NCBI RefSeq assembly: GCF_009827305.1
Contig: NZ_WTYJ01000004.1
Span: forward strand, 268,745-332,744
Direction: 5' to 3'
Origin: Croceibacterium xixiisoli
Lineage (GTDB): Bacteria > Pseudomonadota > Alphaproteobacteria > Sphingomonadales > Sphingomonadaceae
DNA: 64,000 nt
The stretch's first letter is position 1; every line of letters begins with the position of its first letter. Positions 55,002 to 63,794 of the stretch are shown here, one piece after another. The notes beneath the pieces were generated by a model. That model made no database searches, had not been told where the DNA came from, and was given only the letters and a program-made list of their open reading frames with translations. Made by a program: the position numbers and the translations under genes.

Positions 55002-56603
55002 ATGAAGAATGGGTTCGGGCGTCGCCTTCTTTCCGTAAATGCCTTTGCGGCGGCCGTGCTGGTCAGCGGCATGGCGGTTCCCGCCGCCGCCGCCGCACCC
55101 CAGGCGATGAAGCGGGAAGTCAGCGCCGATATCGACGGCCGCGCCAAGCAGGTGCAGGAGATGGTCGATTCCCTCTATTCCTTTGCCGAACCCGGCTTCC
55201 AGGAATTCAAGACCCAGGAATATATCACCACCATTCTGGAACAGAACGGCTTCACCATTGAAAAGGGTGTGGCCGGCATTCCTTCCGCCTGGACGGCCAC
55301 CTATACGCGCGGCACCGGTGGACCGAAGATCGCCCTGGGCAGCGATGTCGATGGTCTGCTCGGCCTCAGCCAGGTGCCGGGTTCGCCTGAACTCAAGCCG
55401 CAGGTGGAAGGCGCGCCGGGCCATGGCGAAGGGCACAACAGCGGAATGCCGCTGATCGTGGCCGCCGCGCTCGCCACCAAGGCGGCCATGGAAAAGCACA
55501 ACCTCAACGGGTCGCTGATGATCTGGCCGGGGATTGCCGAAGAACTGCTGGCGACCAAGGCCTTCTTCGTTCGCGCCGGCATGTTCGATGATGTGGATGC
55601 CAGCATCTTCACCCATGTTTCCAGCACACTGGGCACCGGTTGGGGCGACAGCGGCCTCAATGGCATGGTGTCGGTCGAATATACGTTCAGCGGCCAGACC
55701 TCGCACAGCGCCGGTGCGCCATGGATGGGTCGCAGCGCGCTCGACGCGGTCGAAATCATGAACACGGCGTGGAACTTCCGTCGCGAACATCTCTTCCCCT
55801 CACAGCGCTCGCATTATGTGATCACCGAAGGTGGCGGACAGCCCAACATCGTGCCTGACAAGGCATCGGTCTGGTATTACTTCCGCGAACGCGAATTCAG
55901 TTCGGTGCGCAGCCTTTATGAAATCGGCAACCGCATCTCTCAGGCTGCGGCCATGGCGACCGACACCACGGTCGAAAGCCGGATCCTGGGTTATGCAGCA
56001 CCCAATTACGGCAACCGCCCGATGGCAGAGGCCGCCTATGCCAATATCCAGGCCATCGGCATGCCGCAGTGGACCGAAGCGGATCAGGCCTTCACCCGCG
56101 CGGTGCAGACGGCAAACAACCGCCCGCTCAAGCCGCTGGCGACCGAAGTCGGCCCGCTGACGCCGGCCTTCACCGGCCCCAGCCTGGGCAGCGGTTCGGA
56201 CGATATCGGCGATATCATGTGGAAAGTCCCGACGATCACCATCTGGTTCCCGTCGAACATTCCCAACATGATCGGCCATCACACCACCTCTGCCATCGCG
56301 ATGGCTACGCCGATCGCGCACAAGGGTGCAGTGACCGGGGCCAAGGCCGTCGCGATGACGGCGCTGGATCTGCTGACGACCCCGAGCCTGGTGGCCGAGG
56401 CGAAGAAGTTCCAGCAGGAAGTGCAGTTTGCCGAAGCAACCTATGATCCGGTGCTGACCCCGGAAACCCAGCCGGCGATCCATCTGAACACCGAAGTGAT
56501 GGAGCGACTGCGCCCGAAGATGGAGCCGTTCTACTACGATCCCAGCAAATACGAGTCTTATCTCGATCAGCTCGGCATCGCCTACCCGCCGGCCACCAAT
56601 TGA
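55002..56603 (+). CDS. Secreted M20-family amidohydrolase, AbgB-like (copy 2)
   Basis: A protein of about 533 residues with the same motifs as copy 1 (GHGEGHN, AEE, FTH, SGQTSHSAGAP) but a different signal peptide (VSGMAVPAAAAA). The start is ATG 55002, in the same position relative to AAGGAA as in the other copies; ATG 54993 is in frame. It differs from copy 1 at a short variable loop after FTHV (SSTLGTGWGDSGLNG) and has IWFPSNIPNM where copy 1 has IGFPSNIPSM. It is preceded by 224 bases without a gene that contain several short inverted repeats. Substrate range may differ. Confidence 0.9.
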   Translation: MKNGFGRRLLSVNAFAAAVLVSGMAVPAAAAAPQAMKREVSADIDGRAKQVQEMVDSLYSFAEPGFQEFKTQEYITTILEQNGFTIEKGVAGIPSAWTATYTRGTGGPKIALGSDVDGLLGLSQVPGSPELKPQVEGAPGHGEGHNSGMPLIVAAALATKAAMEKHNLNGSLMIWPGIAEELLATKAFFVRAGMFDDVDASIFTHVSSTLGTGWGDSGLNGMVSVEYTFSGQTSHSAGAPWMGRSALDAVEIMNTAWNFRREHLFPSQRSHYVITEGGGQPNIVPDKASVWYYFREREFSSVRSLYEIGNRISQAAAMATDTTVESRILGYAAPNYGNRPMAEAAYANIQAIGMPQWTEADQAFTRAVQTANNRPLKPLATEVGPLTPAFTGPSLGSGSDDIGDIMWKVPTITIWFPSNIPNMIGHHTTSAIAMATPIAHKGAVTGAKAVAMTALDLLTTPSLVAEAKKFQQEVQFAEATYDPVLTPETQPAIHLNTEVMERLRPKMEPFYYDPSKYESYLDQLGIAYPPATN

Positions 56604-56654
56604 GCCGCAACTCCAAAAATCATTTCAATCGTTGAGAGCAAGGAAGATGATGCC

Positions 56655-58265
56655 ATGAAACGTCTGCTTCAGCGCCATTTGCTGGCGGTCACTGCCCTGA
56701 CAGCTGTAACTCTCGCCGGAACCGTTTCAGGCCCATTGGCCACGACGGCCCATGCCGCTGCACCGGTCGCCATGAAGCGTGAAGCCAGCGCCGGTGTCGA
56801 CAGCCGGGCCAAGCTGGTCCAGGAAATGGTCGATTCCATCTATTCCTTCGCTGAGCCCGGCTTCCAGGAATTCAAGACCCAGGAATATATCACCACCATC
56901 CTGGAACAGCAGGGCTTCACCATTGAAAAGGGCGTGGCCGGTATTCCATCGGCCTGGACCGCGACCTGGACCCACGGTTCAGGCGGGCCGAAGATCGCGC
57001 TGGGCAGCGACGTCGATGGCCTCCTCGGCCTCAGCCAGGTGCCGGGCTCGCCGGAACTGAAGCCGCAGGTCGAAGGCGCGCCGGGCCATGGCGAAGGGCA
57101 TAACAGCGGGATGCCGCTGATCGTTGCTGCCGCATTGGCGACCAAGGATGTCATGCAGAAGCACAATATCAGCGGCACGCTGATGATCTGGCCGGGCATT
57201 GCCGAAGAACTGCTGGCGACCAAGGCGTTCTTTGTGCGCGAAGGGCTGTTCGATGATGTCGATGCCTGCATCTTCACCCATGTCGGCAGCAATTTCAGCA
57301 CCGGCTATGGCGATGGCGGCGGCAATGGCATGGTCTCGGTGGAATATACTTTCCACGGGCAGACGTCACACGGTGCATCGCCCTGGATGGGGCGCAGCGC
57401 GCTCGATGCGGTGGAAATCATGAACACGGCGTGGAATTTCCGTCGCGAACATCTCTATCCTACCCAGCGCTCGCACTATGTGATCACCCAGGGCGGCGGG
57501 CAGCCGAACATCGTTCCCGATGTCGCGTCGGTCTGGTATTATTTCCGTGAGCGGGAATTCGATTCCATCCGCAGCCTCTATGAAACCGGCAACCGTATTT
57601 CGCAGGCTGCTGCTCTGGCGACCGACACCACGGTGGAAAGCCGGATTCTGGGCTATGCCGCACCTCAGCACGGCAATCGCCCGATGGCCGAGGCTGCACA
57701 GCTGAACATGGAAGCGGTCGGCATGCCGCAATGGAGCGACGCGGACCGCGCTTTCGCCCGTGCCGCGCAGGCGGCCAACAACCGCCCGATCGCGCCGCTG
57801 GCCACTGAAGTCAGCCCGCTGCGCCCGCCGAATACCGGGGCCAGCCTGGGAGGCGGTTCGGATGATATCGGCGACATCATGTGGAAGGTGCCGACCATCA
57901 CCATCCGTTTCCCATCGAACATCCCCAGCATGATCGGCCACCACACGACCTCCGCCATCGCGATGGCCACGCCGATCGCGCACAAGGGCGCCGTGGCCGG
58001 GGCGAAGGCGGTGTCCATGACGGTGCTCGACCTGCTGACCACGCCCAAGCTGGTTACCGATGCGAAGAAATATCAGCAGGAAGTCCAGTTTGCCGAAGGC
58101 AGCTATGACCCCGTGCTGACGCCGGAAACGCAGCCGGCGATCCATCTGAACACCGAAGTGATGGAGCGGCTGCGCCCCAAGATCGAACCGTTCTATTACG
58201 ATCCCAGCAAATATGCGTCCTATCTGGAACAGATGGGCGTCGCCTATCCCCCCGCCGGCAGCTAG
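56655..58265 (+). CDS. Secreted M20-family amidohydrolase, AbgB-like (copy 3)
   Basis: A 536-residue protein with the N-terminus of copy 1 (RLLQRHLLAVTALTAV) and a signal peptide ending near TAHAAA. Catalytic motifs are kept. The lid loop is changed to SNFSTGYGDGGGNG and FHGQTSHGASPWMG, with one residue deleted next to the lid histidine. IRFPSNIPSM replaces IGFPSNIPSM. The gene lies 51 bases after copy 2 and ends before a strong terminator at 58310. The lid changes suggest altered specificity rather than simple dosage. Confidence 0.9.
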   Translation: MKRLLQRHLLAVTALTAVTLAGTVSGPLATTAHAAAPVAMKREASAGVDSRAKLVQEMVDSIYSFAEPGFQEFKTQEYITTILEQQGFTIEKGVAGIPSAWTATWTHGSGGPKIALGSDVDGLLGLSQVPGSPELKPQVEGAPGHGEGHNSGMPLIVAAALATKDVMQKHNISGTLMIWPGIAEELLATKAFFVREGLFDDVDACIFTHVGSNFSTGYGDGGGNGMVSVEYTFHGQTSHGASPWMGRSALDAVEIMNTAWNFRREHLYPTQRSHYVITQGGGQPNIVPDVASVWYYFREREFDSIRSLYETGNRISQAAALATDTTVESRILGYAAPQHGNRPMAEAAQLNMEAVGMPQWSDADRAFARAAQAANNRPIAPLATEVSPLRPPNTGASLGGGSDDIGDIMWKVPTITIRFPSNIPSMIGHHTTSAIAMATPIAHKGAVAGAKAVSMTVLDLLTTPKLVTDAKKYQQEVQFAEGSYDPVLTPETQPAIHLNTEVMERLRPKIEPFYYDPSKYASYLEQMGVAYPPAGS

Positions 58266-58309
58266 CAGAAGCTGCCGGATCCCGCTGCTCCCGCGGGACG
58301 GGCAGGATG

Positions 58310-58341
58310 GGGTGGGTCACTTCGGTGATCCGCCCTTTCTT
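58310..58341 (+). terminator. Rho-independent terminator after the amidohydrolase array
   Basis: GGGTGGGTCAC pairs with GTGATCCGCCC (with G-U pairs) around a stable TTCG tetraloop and runs into TTTCTT. It closes the receptor-amidohydrolase unit. Confidence 0.85.
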
Positions 58342-58448
58342 GTTGGTGGTCGTGACCCTGGGGATCAGCCCCGGAATGGGCCGCTATCGCAATTTTGCGC
58401 CAAATAGTTTTGACAAGCGGGGCAGGGGAAACAATCCTGCCGGTAACC

Positions 58449-59027
58449 ATGGAAACACACCCGCCCGCACCATTTGTCTCGCAGACGGAGGATCTGATCC
58501 TGGCGTGGCGCGAAGGCGATTTGACCGCGCGGGACAAGCTGATCGTGCGGTTGCTGCCCGAACTCAAGCAGATCGCAGCCGCCCGGCTGCGGCGGCAGCA
58601 CAATTCATCGCTGTCCACCCATGAGCTGATCAATGAGGCAGTCACTCGCCTGCTGAAGGCGGAAAATATGCAGCTCGCCGATCGCGCACATTTTGTGGCG
58701 CTGTCTTCGCGGCTGATGCGCAATGTGCTGATCGATCACGTGCGCGCCGCCAATGCCGGCCGCCGCAAGGGTGAGAGGGTGGAACTGAACACGCGCATCG
58801 AAGGGGAGGTGCAGTTCGACCTGCATGAACTTGATTCCGCACTGATCCGGCTGGAAGCGATCGAGCCGGCCTTCGCCGAAATCGTCGAGATGCGCTATTT
58901 CGGAGGCATGAGCATCGGCGATATCGCCCATGTGATGCGTTGTTCCGAACCCACGGTGAAGCGCCGCTGGCAGGTTGCGCGCGCCTGGTTGGCCGATGCG
59001 CTGGCCAATCCCGTCACCGGGGCCTGA
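58449..59027 (+). CDS. ECF-type sigma factor, TIGR02999-like
   Basis: A 192-residue sigma factor of the group found in TIGR02999: LLPELKQIAAARLRRQ, STHELINEAVTRLLK, HFVALSSRLMRNVLIDHVRA and region 4 IVEMRYFGGMSIGDIAHVMRCSEPTVKRRW. ATG 58449 is used, though the ribosome site is weak and a TTG 54 bases upstream is in frame. No anti-sigma gene adjoins it. It lies between the amidohydrolase array and the SnoaL-PQQ operon and may control either; this is inference. Confidence 0.87.
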   Translation: METHPPAPFVSQTEDLILAWREGDLTARDKLIVRLLPELKQIAAARLRRQHNSSLSTHELINEAVTRLLKAENMQLADRAHFVALSSRLMRNVLIDHVRAANAGRRKGERVELNTRIEGEVQFDLHELDSALIRLEAIEPAFAEIVEMRYFGGMSIGDIAHVMRCSEPTVKRRWQVARAWLADALANPVTGA

Positions 59028-59144
59028 CGCCGCCCATTTCCAATTATCACCTGTTCGGATTTCCAGTACGGGACTTCCCTTCACCACCAGTCTGCCTATC
59101 ATGCCGGCAAAGGGCGGAAACGCGCCCGACAGAGAGGTATGGGG

Positions 59145-59918
59145 ATGGCAGAGGTGGCAGGATTCGTCCTGAAAATGCGTGGAGCTGTGCCTGGGAGGGA
59201 CCGCAATCTGCGCTTGGCTGCAGCATTGATCACCGGTGCGGCGCTGCTCGTGCCAGCCATGCCGGCTGCGGCGCAATCGGCTGAGGAATTGCGTGAAATC
59301 AATGCGCTGAGCGCACGGGTCGACAGGCTGGAAGGGACGCGCGCGGTCAAGAAGCTGCAGCGCGCCTTCGCCTATTACGTTGATCGCGGGCTGTGGGGCG
59401 AGGCGGCTGATCTGTTCACCGATGATGGGACGGTCGAAATCGGCATTGACGGCATTTATGTCGGGCGCGATCGGATCCGTGAGTATCTGCGCCGCTTGCA
59501 TGGCGGGCAGGAAGGGCTGATTTACGGCCAGCTCAACGAATGGGTAACCCTGCAACCGGCAGTCGATATCGCCGGCGACGGACTGAGCGCCACGGCGCGC
59601 TGGCGCGATCATGGGATGCTGGGGCAGTACAAGCAACATGCCGAATGGCGCGACGGCATTTATGAAAATGCTTATGTGAAGGAAGATGGCGTGTGGAAGA
59701 TCCGCACGCTGCGCCTCTATGTCAATTTCGTCGCCCCCTATGAACGTGGTTGGGCGCGGCTGCAGCCGGGCGAAGGCCTGCAGCGCAGCCAGACTTCGCT
59801 GGATTTTCCGCCGGATAGGCCGGCCAGCGCTGCGCTGCCGGCTTTTCCCGAGGTGCAGATTCCTCCGTTTCAGGCGCCGCATCCGGTCACGGGCCGGCGG
59901 GTGGAGGCGGCCCGATGA
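59145..59918 (+). CDS. Secreted SnoaL/NTF2-fold protein (copy A)
   Basis: A protein of about 257 residues; the signal peptide ends near MPAAAQS. The SnoaL-like core (about 55-200) has RVDRLEGTRAVKKLQRAFAYYVDRGLWGEAADLFTDDGTVEIG and YENAYVKEDGVWKI. The tail has PPFQAPHPVTGRR. ATG 59145 is preferred over 59139 for spacing to GAGG. This fold includes cofactor-free lyases, isomerases and hydrolases; among sphingomonads the diarylpropane lyase LdpA has it. No specific reaction can be assigned. The stop overlaps copy B (ATGA). Confidence 0.82.
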   Translation: MAEVAGFVLKMRGAVPGRDRNLRLAAALITGAALLVPAMPAAAQSAEELREINALSARVDRLEGTRAVKKLQRAFAYYVDRGLWGEAADLFTDDGTVEIGIDGIYVGRDRIREYLRRLHGGQEGLIYGQLNEWVTLQPAVDIAGDGLSATARWRDHGMLGQYKQHAEWRDGIYENAYVKEDGVWKIRTLRLYVNFVAPYERGWARLQPGEGLQRSQTSLDFPPDRPASAALPAFPEVQIPPFQAPHPVTGRRVEAAR

Positions 59919-60628
59919 TCCGCACCGCAATTGCCGCCAGTGCCTTGCTTTTGCTCGCGATTCCTGCCGCTGCGCAGGAGAGCATGAGCGCACGCATCGC
60001 TGCCTATCGGGAGCGAGTCGAACGGCTGGAAGATCGCGATGCGATCGAAAACCTGCAGGCCATGTATGGCTATTATTTCGACAAGGGGCTCTGGGCCGAA
60101 GTCTCCCAGTTGTTCAGCCGCAATGGCAGTTTCGAATATGGCCAGCGCGGGGTTTATGTCGGGCAGGATCGCATTGCCCGGGCGCTGTTGCTGTTCGGGC
60201 CGCAGGGGTTGGGGCAGGGTTACCTCAACAACCATATGCAATTGCAGGCAATTATCGACGTCGCGCCCGATGGACGGACCGCCACGGCCCGTTGGCAGGG
60301 GATGGTGATGTTGGCGAGGCCGGGGGCGAACGGGCAGTGGGGGGTGGGGATTTACGAGAATTCCTATGTGAAGGAAGGCGGTGTCTGGAAGATCGCGAAG
60401 CTGCATTTCTATGTCACGGCCACCACGGATTACGACGCCGGCTGGATGAAGTCCGCTTTGCCGATGGATGGCGTTAGCGCATTGTTTCCGCCCGATTCTC
60501 CGCCGACGGAGGTCTATCGATCACTGCCGGGCGCCTATATTCCGCCGTTCAGTTTCGATCATCCGGTAACCGGGCAGCCGCTGTCGGATATTCCGCAGCC
60601 GGCCGACAATGTGGTGGGGCGCAAGTGA
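59915..60628 (+). CDS. Secreted SnoaL/NTF2-fold protein (copy B)
   Basis: A 237-residue protein with a signal peptide ending near IPAAAQ. The core has RVERLEDRDAIENLQAMYGYYFDKGLWAEVSQLF, GVYVGQDRIARALL, NNHMQLQ and YENSYVKEGGVWKI, and the tail has PPFSFDHPVTGQP. It shares architecture and the C-terminal HPVTG with copy A, so the three genes descend from one ancestor. NNHMQ, also in copy C but NEWVT in copy A, is a possible active-site difference. It overlaps its neighbours on both sides. Confidence 0.83.
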   Translation: MIRTAIAASALLLLAIPAAAQESMSARIAAYRERVERLEDRDAIENLQAMYGYYFDKGLWAEVSQLFSRNGSFEYGQRGVYVGQDRIARALLLFGPQGLGQGYLNNHMQLQAIIDVAPDGRTATARWQGMVMLARPGANGQWGVGIYENSYVKEGGVWKIAKLHFYVTATTDYDAGWMKSALPMDGVSALFPPDSPPTEVYRSLPGAYIPPFSFDHPVTGQPLSDIPQPADNVVGRK

Positions 60629-61491
60629 TGCGGACAGCGAAAAACACCCTGCGCCTGCTGCGCGCTGCCTGCGCATTTTGCGCCCTGCCTGCGCATTTGC
60701 ACGCCCAGGAGCAGATTGAGCCGCAGATCGGCGCGCCAGCGGGCGAGCAGGCCGGCGAGCAGGTTCTGGCCGATCTCGACCGGCGGATCACCCGGCTGGA
60801 AGATCTCAACCAGATCGAACAACTGCAGCGCCTGTATGGCTATTTCGTGGACAAGGGGCAGTGGACGCAGCTGTCCAATCTGTTTGCCGAAAATGCGACG
60901 CTGGAAATCGGCGGGAAGGGGATTTTCGTCGGTCGGGCCCGGGTGCTCGAATATATGCAGACCGCCTTTGGGCCCGATGGCGCGAAGGAGGGGCTGCTGG
61001 TCAACCATATGCAGTTCCAGACCATCCCCGATGTGTCGACCGATGGCACCACCGGCTGGCTGCGGGGCCGGGCCTATGTGATGGCCAACAGCGGCTGGGG
61101 CCTGCCGCTGTATGAAGACAGCTTCGTCAAGGAAGACGGGGTGTGGAAGATCAGCCGGCTGAGCGGCCCCTTCACCATGTACACCAATTGGGATGGCTGG
61201 GGCAAAAACGCGCTCAACAACACCTGGCCGGACAAGTTCGATCCGCCGCCCGATTTGCCGCCCTCGGTCGTTTATCTGACCTATCCGGCCTATTACATCG
61301 TGCCGTTTCACTATCCCAATCCGGTGAGCGGGAATGTCTTCCGTGCCGATCCGGGCGAAGTGGGTGCCTATTTCCGGGCGCCGGGGACTGCGGAGCAGCA
61401 ACAATCGCTGACCGTCGGCCGCACGGTGAATGGCGCGCAGCCGATGTTCGAGCCCGGCGCCGCCGCCGCGCAGCCTGCTGCAGGAAATTGA
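60628..61491 (+). CDS. Secreted SnoaL/NTF2-fold protein (copy C)
   Basis: A 287-residue protein with a signal peptide ending near AHLHAQ. The core has RITRLEDLNQIEQLQRLYGYFVDKGQWTQLSNLFAENATLEIG, NHMQFQTIPDVS and YEDSFVKEDGVWKISRL; the tail has VPFHYPNPVSGN and an extra 50-residue Ala/Gln-rich end. ATG 60628 overlaps the copy B stop; a GTG three bases upstream is in frame. The quinohaemoprotein gene begins four bases after its stop, so it and the dehydrogenase probably act in one periplasmic pathway. Confidence 0.82.
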   Translation: MRTAKNTLRLLRAACAFCALPAHLHAQEQIEPQIGAPAGEQAGEQVLADLDRRITRLEDLNQIEQLQRLYGYFVDKGQWTQLSNLFAENATLEIGGKGIFVGRARVLEYMQTAFGPDGAKEGLLVNHMQFQTIPDVSTDGTTGWLRGRAYVMANSGWGLPLYEDSFVKEDGVWKISRLSGPFTMYTNWDGWGKNALNNTWPDKFDPPPDLPPSVVYLTYPAYYIVPFHYPNPVSGNVFRADPGEVGAYFRAPGTAEQQQSLTVGRTVNGAQPMFEPGAAAAQPAAGN

Positions 61492-61495
61492 AGCG

Positions 61496-63613
61496 ATGAA
61501 CACGATGATCCGACAGGCCGCTTTCCGGGGTGGGGCCATTCTGGCCGCGACGGCCATGGTGCTGGCCGGTTGCGCCGCTGCGCAGGGCAGCGCCGGCGCG
61601 CCCGTTGCCCGTGCGGTGTCCGCCGACCCTCTGGCGAGCCCGGCGGCCGGCGAATGGCCGAGCGACGGCCGCGATTATTCGGCCCAGCGCTACAGCCCGC
61701 TGACGCAGGTGAATGCCGGTAACGTCAACCAGCTGGGCCTGGCCTGGTATGCCGATCTCGACACCTTCCGGGGGGTGGAAGGCACGCCGATCTATGCCGA
61801 TGGGGTGCTCTACAACATCAGCGCCTTCAATGTGACGACCGCCTATGACGCGAAGACCGGGCAGAAGCTCTGGACCTTCGATCCCAAGGTGCCGCGCGAA
61901 ATGGCGCGGTTTTCCTGTTGCGAGCCGGTTTCGCGCGGGCTGGCGATGTGGAAGGACAAGGTCATCATTGCCACGCTGGACGGGCGGTTGATCGGGCTGG
62001 ACCGCAAGACCGGCACCGAAATCTGGTCCGCCCGCACCTTCGGCGATGATTTTCCCTATACCATTACCGGTGCGCCGCGCGTGTTCGACGGCAAGGTGGT
62101 GGTGGGGCAGAGCGGGGGCGATTTCGGGGTGCGCGGTTTCGTGTCCGCCTGGGATGCCGATACCGGGGAGAAGGTGTGGAAGTTCTTCCTCGCCCCCGGC
62201 AACCCTGCCGATGGGCCCGATGGCGAAGCCTCCGACCCAATCATGGAGCGAATCCGCCAGACCTGGCACGGGGAAAAATACTGGGAACTGGGTGGCGGGG
62301 CCAATCCATGGGACGCCATCGCCTATGATCCCAAACTGAACCTGGTTTATGTCGGCACGGGCAATGCCTCCCCGCATTCGCGCTTCTATCGCAGCGAGAA
62401 CCAGGGCGACAATCTGTTCGTCTGTTCGATCGTGGCGCTCAATGCCACCACGGGTGAATATGTCTGGCATTACCAGATGAACCCGGGCGAAGAATGGGAT
62501 TACACCTGCACCAGCTCGATCATCAGCGCCGAGCTGGAGATCGACGGGAAGCCGCGCAGCGTGCTGATGCAGGCGCCCAAGAACGGGTTCTTCTATGTGC
62601 TGGACCGGGCGACCGGCGAATTCATCAGCGCCGGCGAGCATGTGAAGACCAATTGGAACCTGGGTTTCGACGCCAATGGCCGGCCGATCGACAATCCGGC
62701 GGTCCGCTATGGCTTTGACCCGACGCTGGTGTTCCCGGGACCGGGCGGGGCGCACAACTGGTTCCCCATGGCGTTCAGCCCGCGCACGGGTCTGGCCTAT
62801 TTCCCGGCCTATCAGTCCGGCTTCGTCTTCGCGCTGCAGCCCGATTGGGTGCCGCAACCGCGCCGATCCAACAGCGGCTGGGGCGGTTATGGGCCCGAAC
62901 TGGCCCAGCGCCGGGCGGAATTGCAGGCAGAGGCCAACAGTGTGGAGAAAGCGTGGCTGACAGCCTACGATCCCGTGCGCCAGCGGATTGCCTGGCAGGT
63001 GGAACTGCCCCGGCATGGCAATGGCGGGGTGTTCGTGACCGCCAGCGATCTGGTGTTCGAGGGGACGACGAAGCAGACCTTCGCCGCTTTCGATGCCCGG
63101 ACGGGCCGGGTGTTGTGGGAATTCCCGACCCAGAGCGCGCCGGTGGCCGGTGGCATCAGCTATGAAGTGGATGGCGAGCAATATATCGCCGTGAACGCCG
63201 GCTGGGGCGGGGGCGCCGCGCAGATCGAACAGGCCAGCGGCACCGAACTGCCCCGTTCATCAGCTCGGTTGCTGGTGTTCAAGCTGGGCGGAACGGCGCA
63301 ATTGCCGGCACTCGCGGCCAAGGAACCAGTGCCGCCGCCACCAGCCCTGCGGGCGAGCGAGGCGGAGATCACCCGTGGGGCGCAGCTCTATGGCCAGACC
63401 TGCGCCGTGTGCCATGGGCAGAATGCCGTGGGCGGGGTGAAGGATCTGCGGCACATGAGTGCCGATACCCATGGCAAATTCGCCGATATCGTGTTGCGCG
63501 GGATCTATGTCGACAAGGGAATGGCCAGCTTTTCCGACATCATCGACGCGGATCAGGCCAAGGCGATCCATTCCTATTTGATCGCTCGGGCGAATGAGGA
63601 CTGGGGCCGGTAA
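61496..63613 (+). CDS. PQQ-dependent quinohaemoprotein alcohol dehydrogenase
   Basis: A 705-residue periplasmic enzyme with a lipoprotein-type signal (MVLAGC). The eight-bladed propeller begins near residue 55 (WPSDGRDYSAQRYSPLTQVN). It has the vicinal disulphide Cys141-Cys142 (FSCCEPVSRG) and the catalytic Asp335 in EEWDYT, and tryptophan-docking repeats occur throughout. A C-terminal cytochrome c domain carries CAVCH (Cys636, Cys639, His640). This is the type II (quinohaemoprotein) arrangement, oxidising primary or aromatic alcohols and passing electrons to an external acceptor. ATG 61496 follows AGGAA. It is the last gene of the SnoaL operon. Confidence 0.93.
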   Translation: MNTMIRQAAFRGGAILAATAMVLAGCAAAQGSAGAPVARAVSADPLASPAAGEWPSDGRDYSAQRYSPLTQVNAGNVNQLGLAWYADLDTFRGVEGTPIYADGVLYNISAFNVTTAYDAKTGQKLWTFDPKVPREMARFSCCEPVSRGLAMWKDKVIIATLDGRLIGLDRKTGTEIWSARTFGDDFPYTITGAPRVFDGKVVVGQSGGDFGVRGFVSAWDADTGEKVWKFFLAPGNPADGPDGEASDPIMERIRQTWHGEKYWELGGGANPWDAIAYDPKLNLVYVGTGNASPHSRFYRSENQGDNLFVCSIVALNATTGEYVWHYQMNPGEEWDYTCTSSIISAELEIDGKPRSVLMQAPKNGFFYVLDRATGEFISAGEHVKTNWNLGFDANGRPIDNPAVRYGFDPTLVFPGPGGAHNWFPMAFSPRTGLAYFPAYQSGFVFALQPDWVPQPRRSNSGWGGYGPELAQRRAELQAEANSVEKAWLTAYDPVRQRIAWQVELPRHGNGGVFVTASDLVFEGTTKQTFAAFDARTGRVLWEFPTQSAPVAGGISYEVDGEQYIAVNAGWGGGAAQIEQASGTELPRSSARLLVFKLGGTAQLPALAAKEPVPPPPALRASEAEITRGAQLYGQTCAVCHGQNAVGGVKDLRHMSADTHGKFADIVLRGIYVDKGMASFSDIIDADQAKAIHSYLIARANEDWGR

Positions 63614-63618
63614 AGGGC

Positions 63619-63649
63619 AAGGGCGCTTCCGGAAGGGGCGCCCTTTCTT
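63619..63649 (+). terminator. Rho-independent terminator of the SnoaL-PQQ operon
   Basis: AAGGGCGC (63619-63626) pairs with GCGCCCTT (63638-63645), with a GC-rich inner loop, and leads into TTTCTT. It lies six bases after the dehydrogenase stop. Confidence 0.8.
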
Positions 63650-63765
63650 GCAAAGGGAGAGGGGGGCATTTTGGCGCCCAGGCATGGCCCGGCGTGGTTG
63701 CAGGGGGCAGTTTCGGATCAATCTGACATTCTGATGACCGAATGAATTTTCTGCGAAAAAAGCCA

Positions 63766-63794
63766 TTGACCGAATCTTATGCCCTCCATATATG
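63766..63794 (+). promoter_or_regulatory. Strong promoter, probably of an rRNA operon
   Basis: TTGACC (63766-63771) and TATATG (63789-63794) are separated by exactly 17 bases, with an A/T-rich stretch (GAATTTTCTGCGAAAAAAG) just upstream that resembles an UP element. The sequence that follows is non-coding and resembles an rrn leader. Confidence 0.65.

Larger units (their letters stand above)
53142..58265 (+). repeat. Tandem triplication of a 1.6-kb amidohydrolase gene
   Basis: Three consecutive genes encode 533-536-residue proteins of very high identity. The block from TTTGCCGAACCCGGCTT to the GGATTGCCGAAGAACTGCT region is almost unchanged in each. The leader and signal region of copies 1 (53142-53200) and 3 (56639-56697) are nearly identical, including AAGGAAGATGATGCC and CTTCAGCGCCATTTGCTGGC. 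Copy 2 has an unrelated signal peptide. Confidence 0.85.

Noticed and set aside
61214..63181. A 655-codon open frame on the minus strand opposite the PQQ dehydrogenase
   Set aside because: It shows no recognisable motif and is composed of His/Arg/Gly-rich sequence typical of antisense frames; the plus strand carries all quinoprotein motifs.
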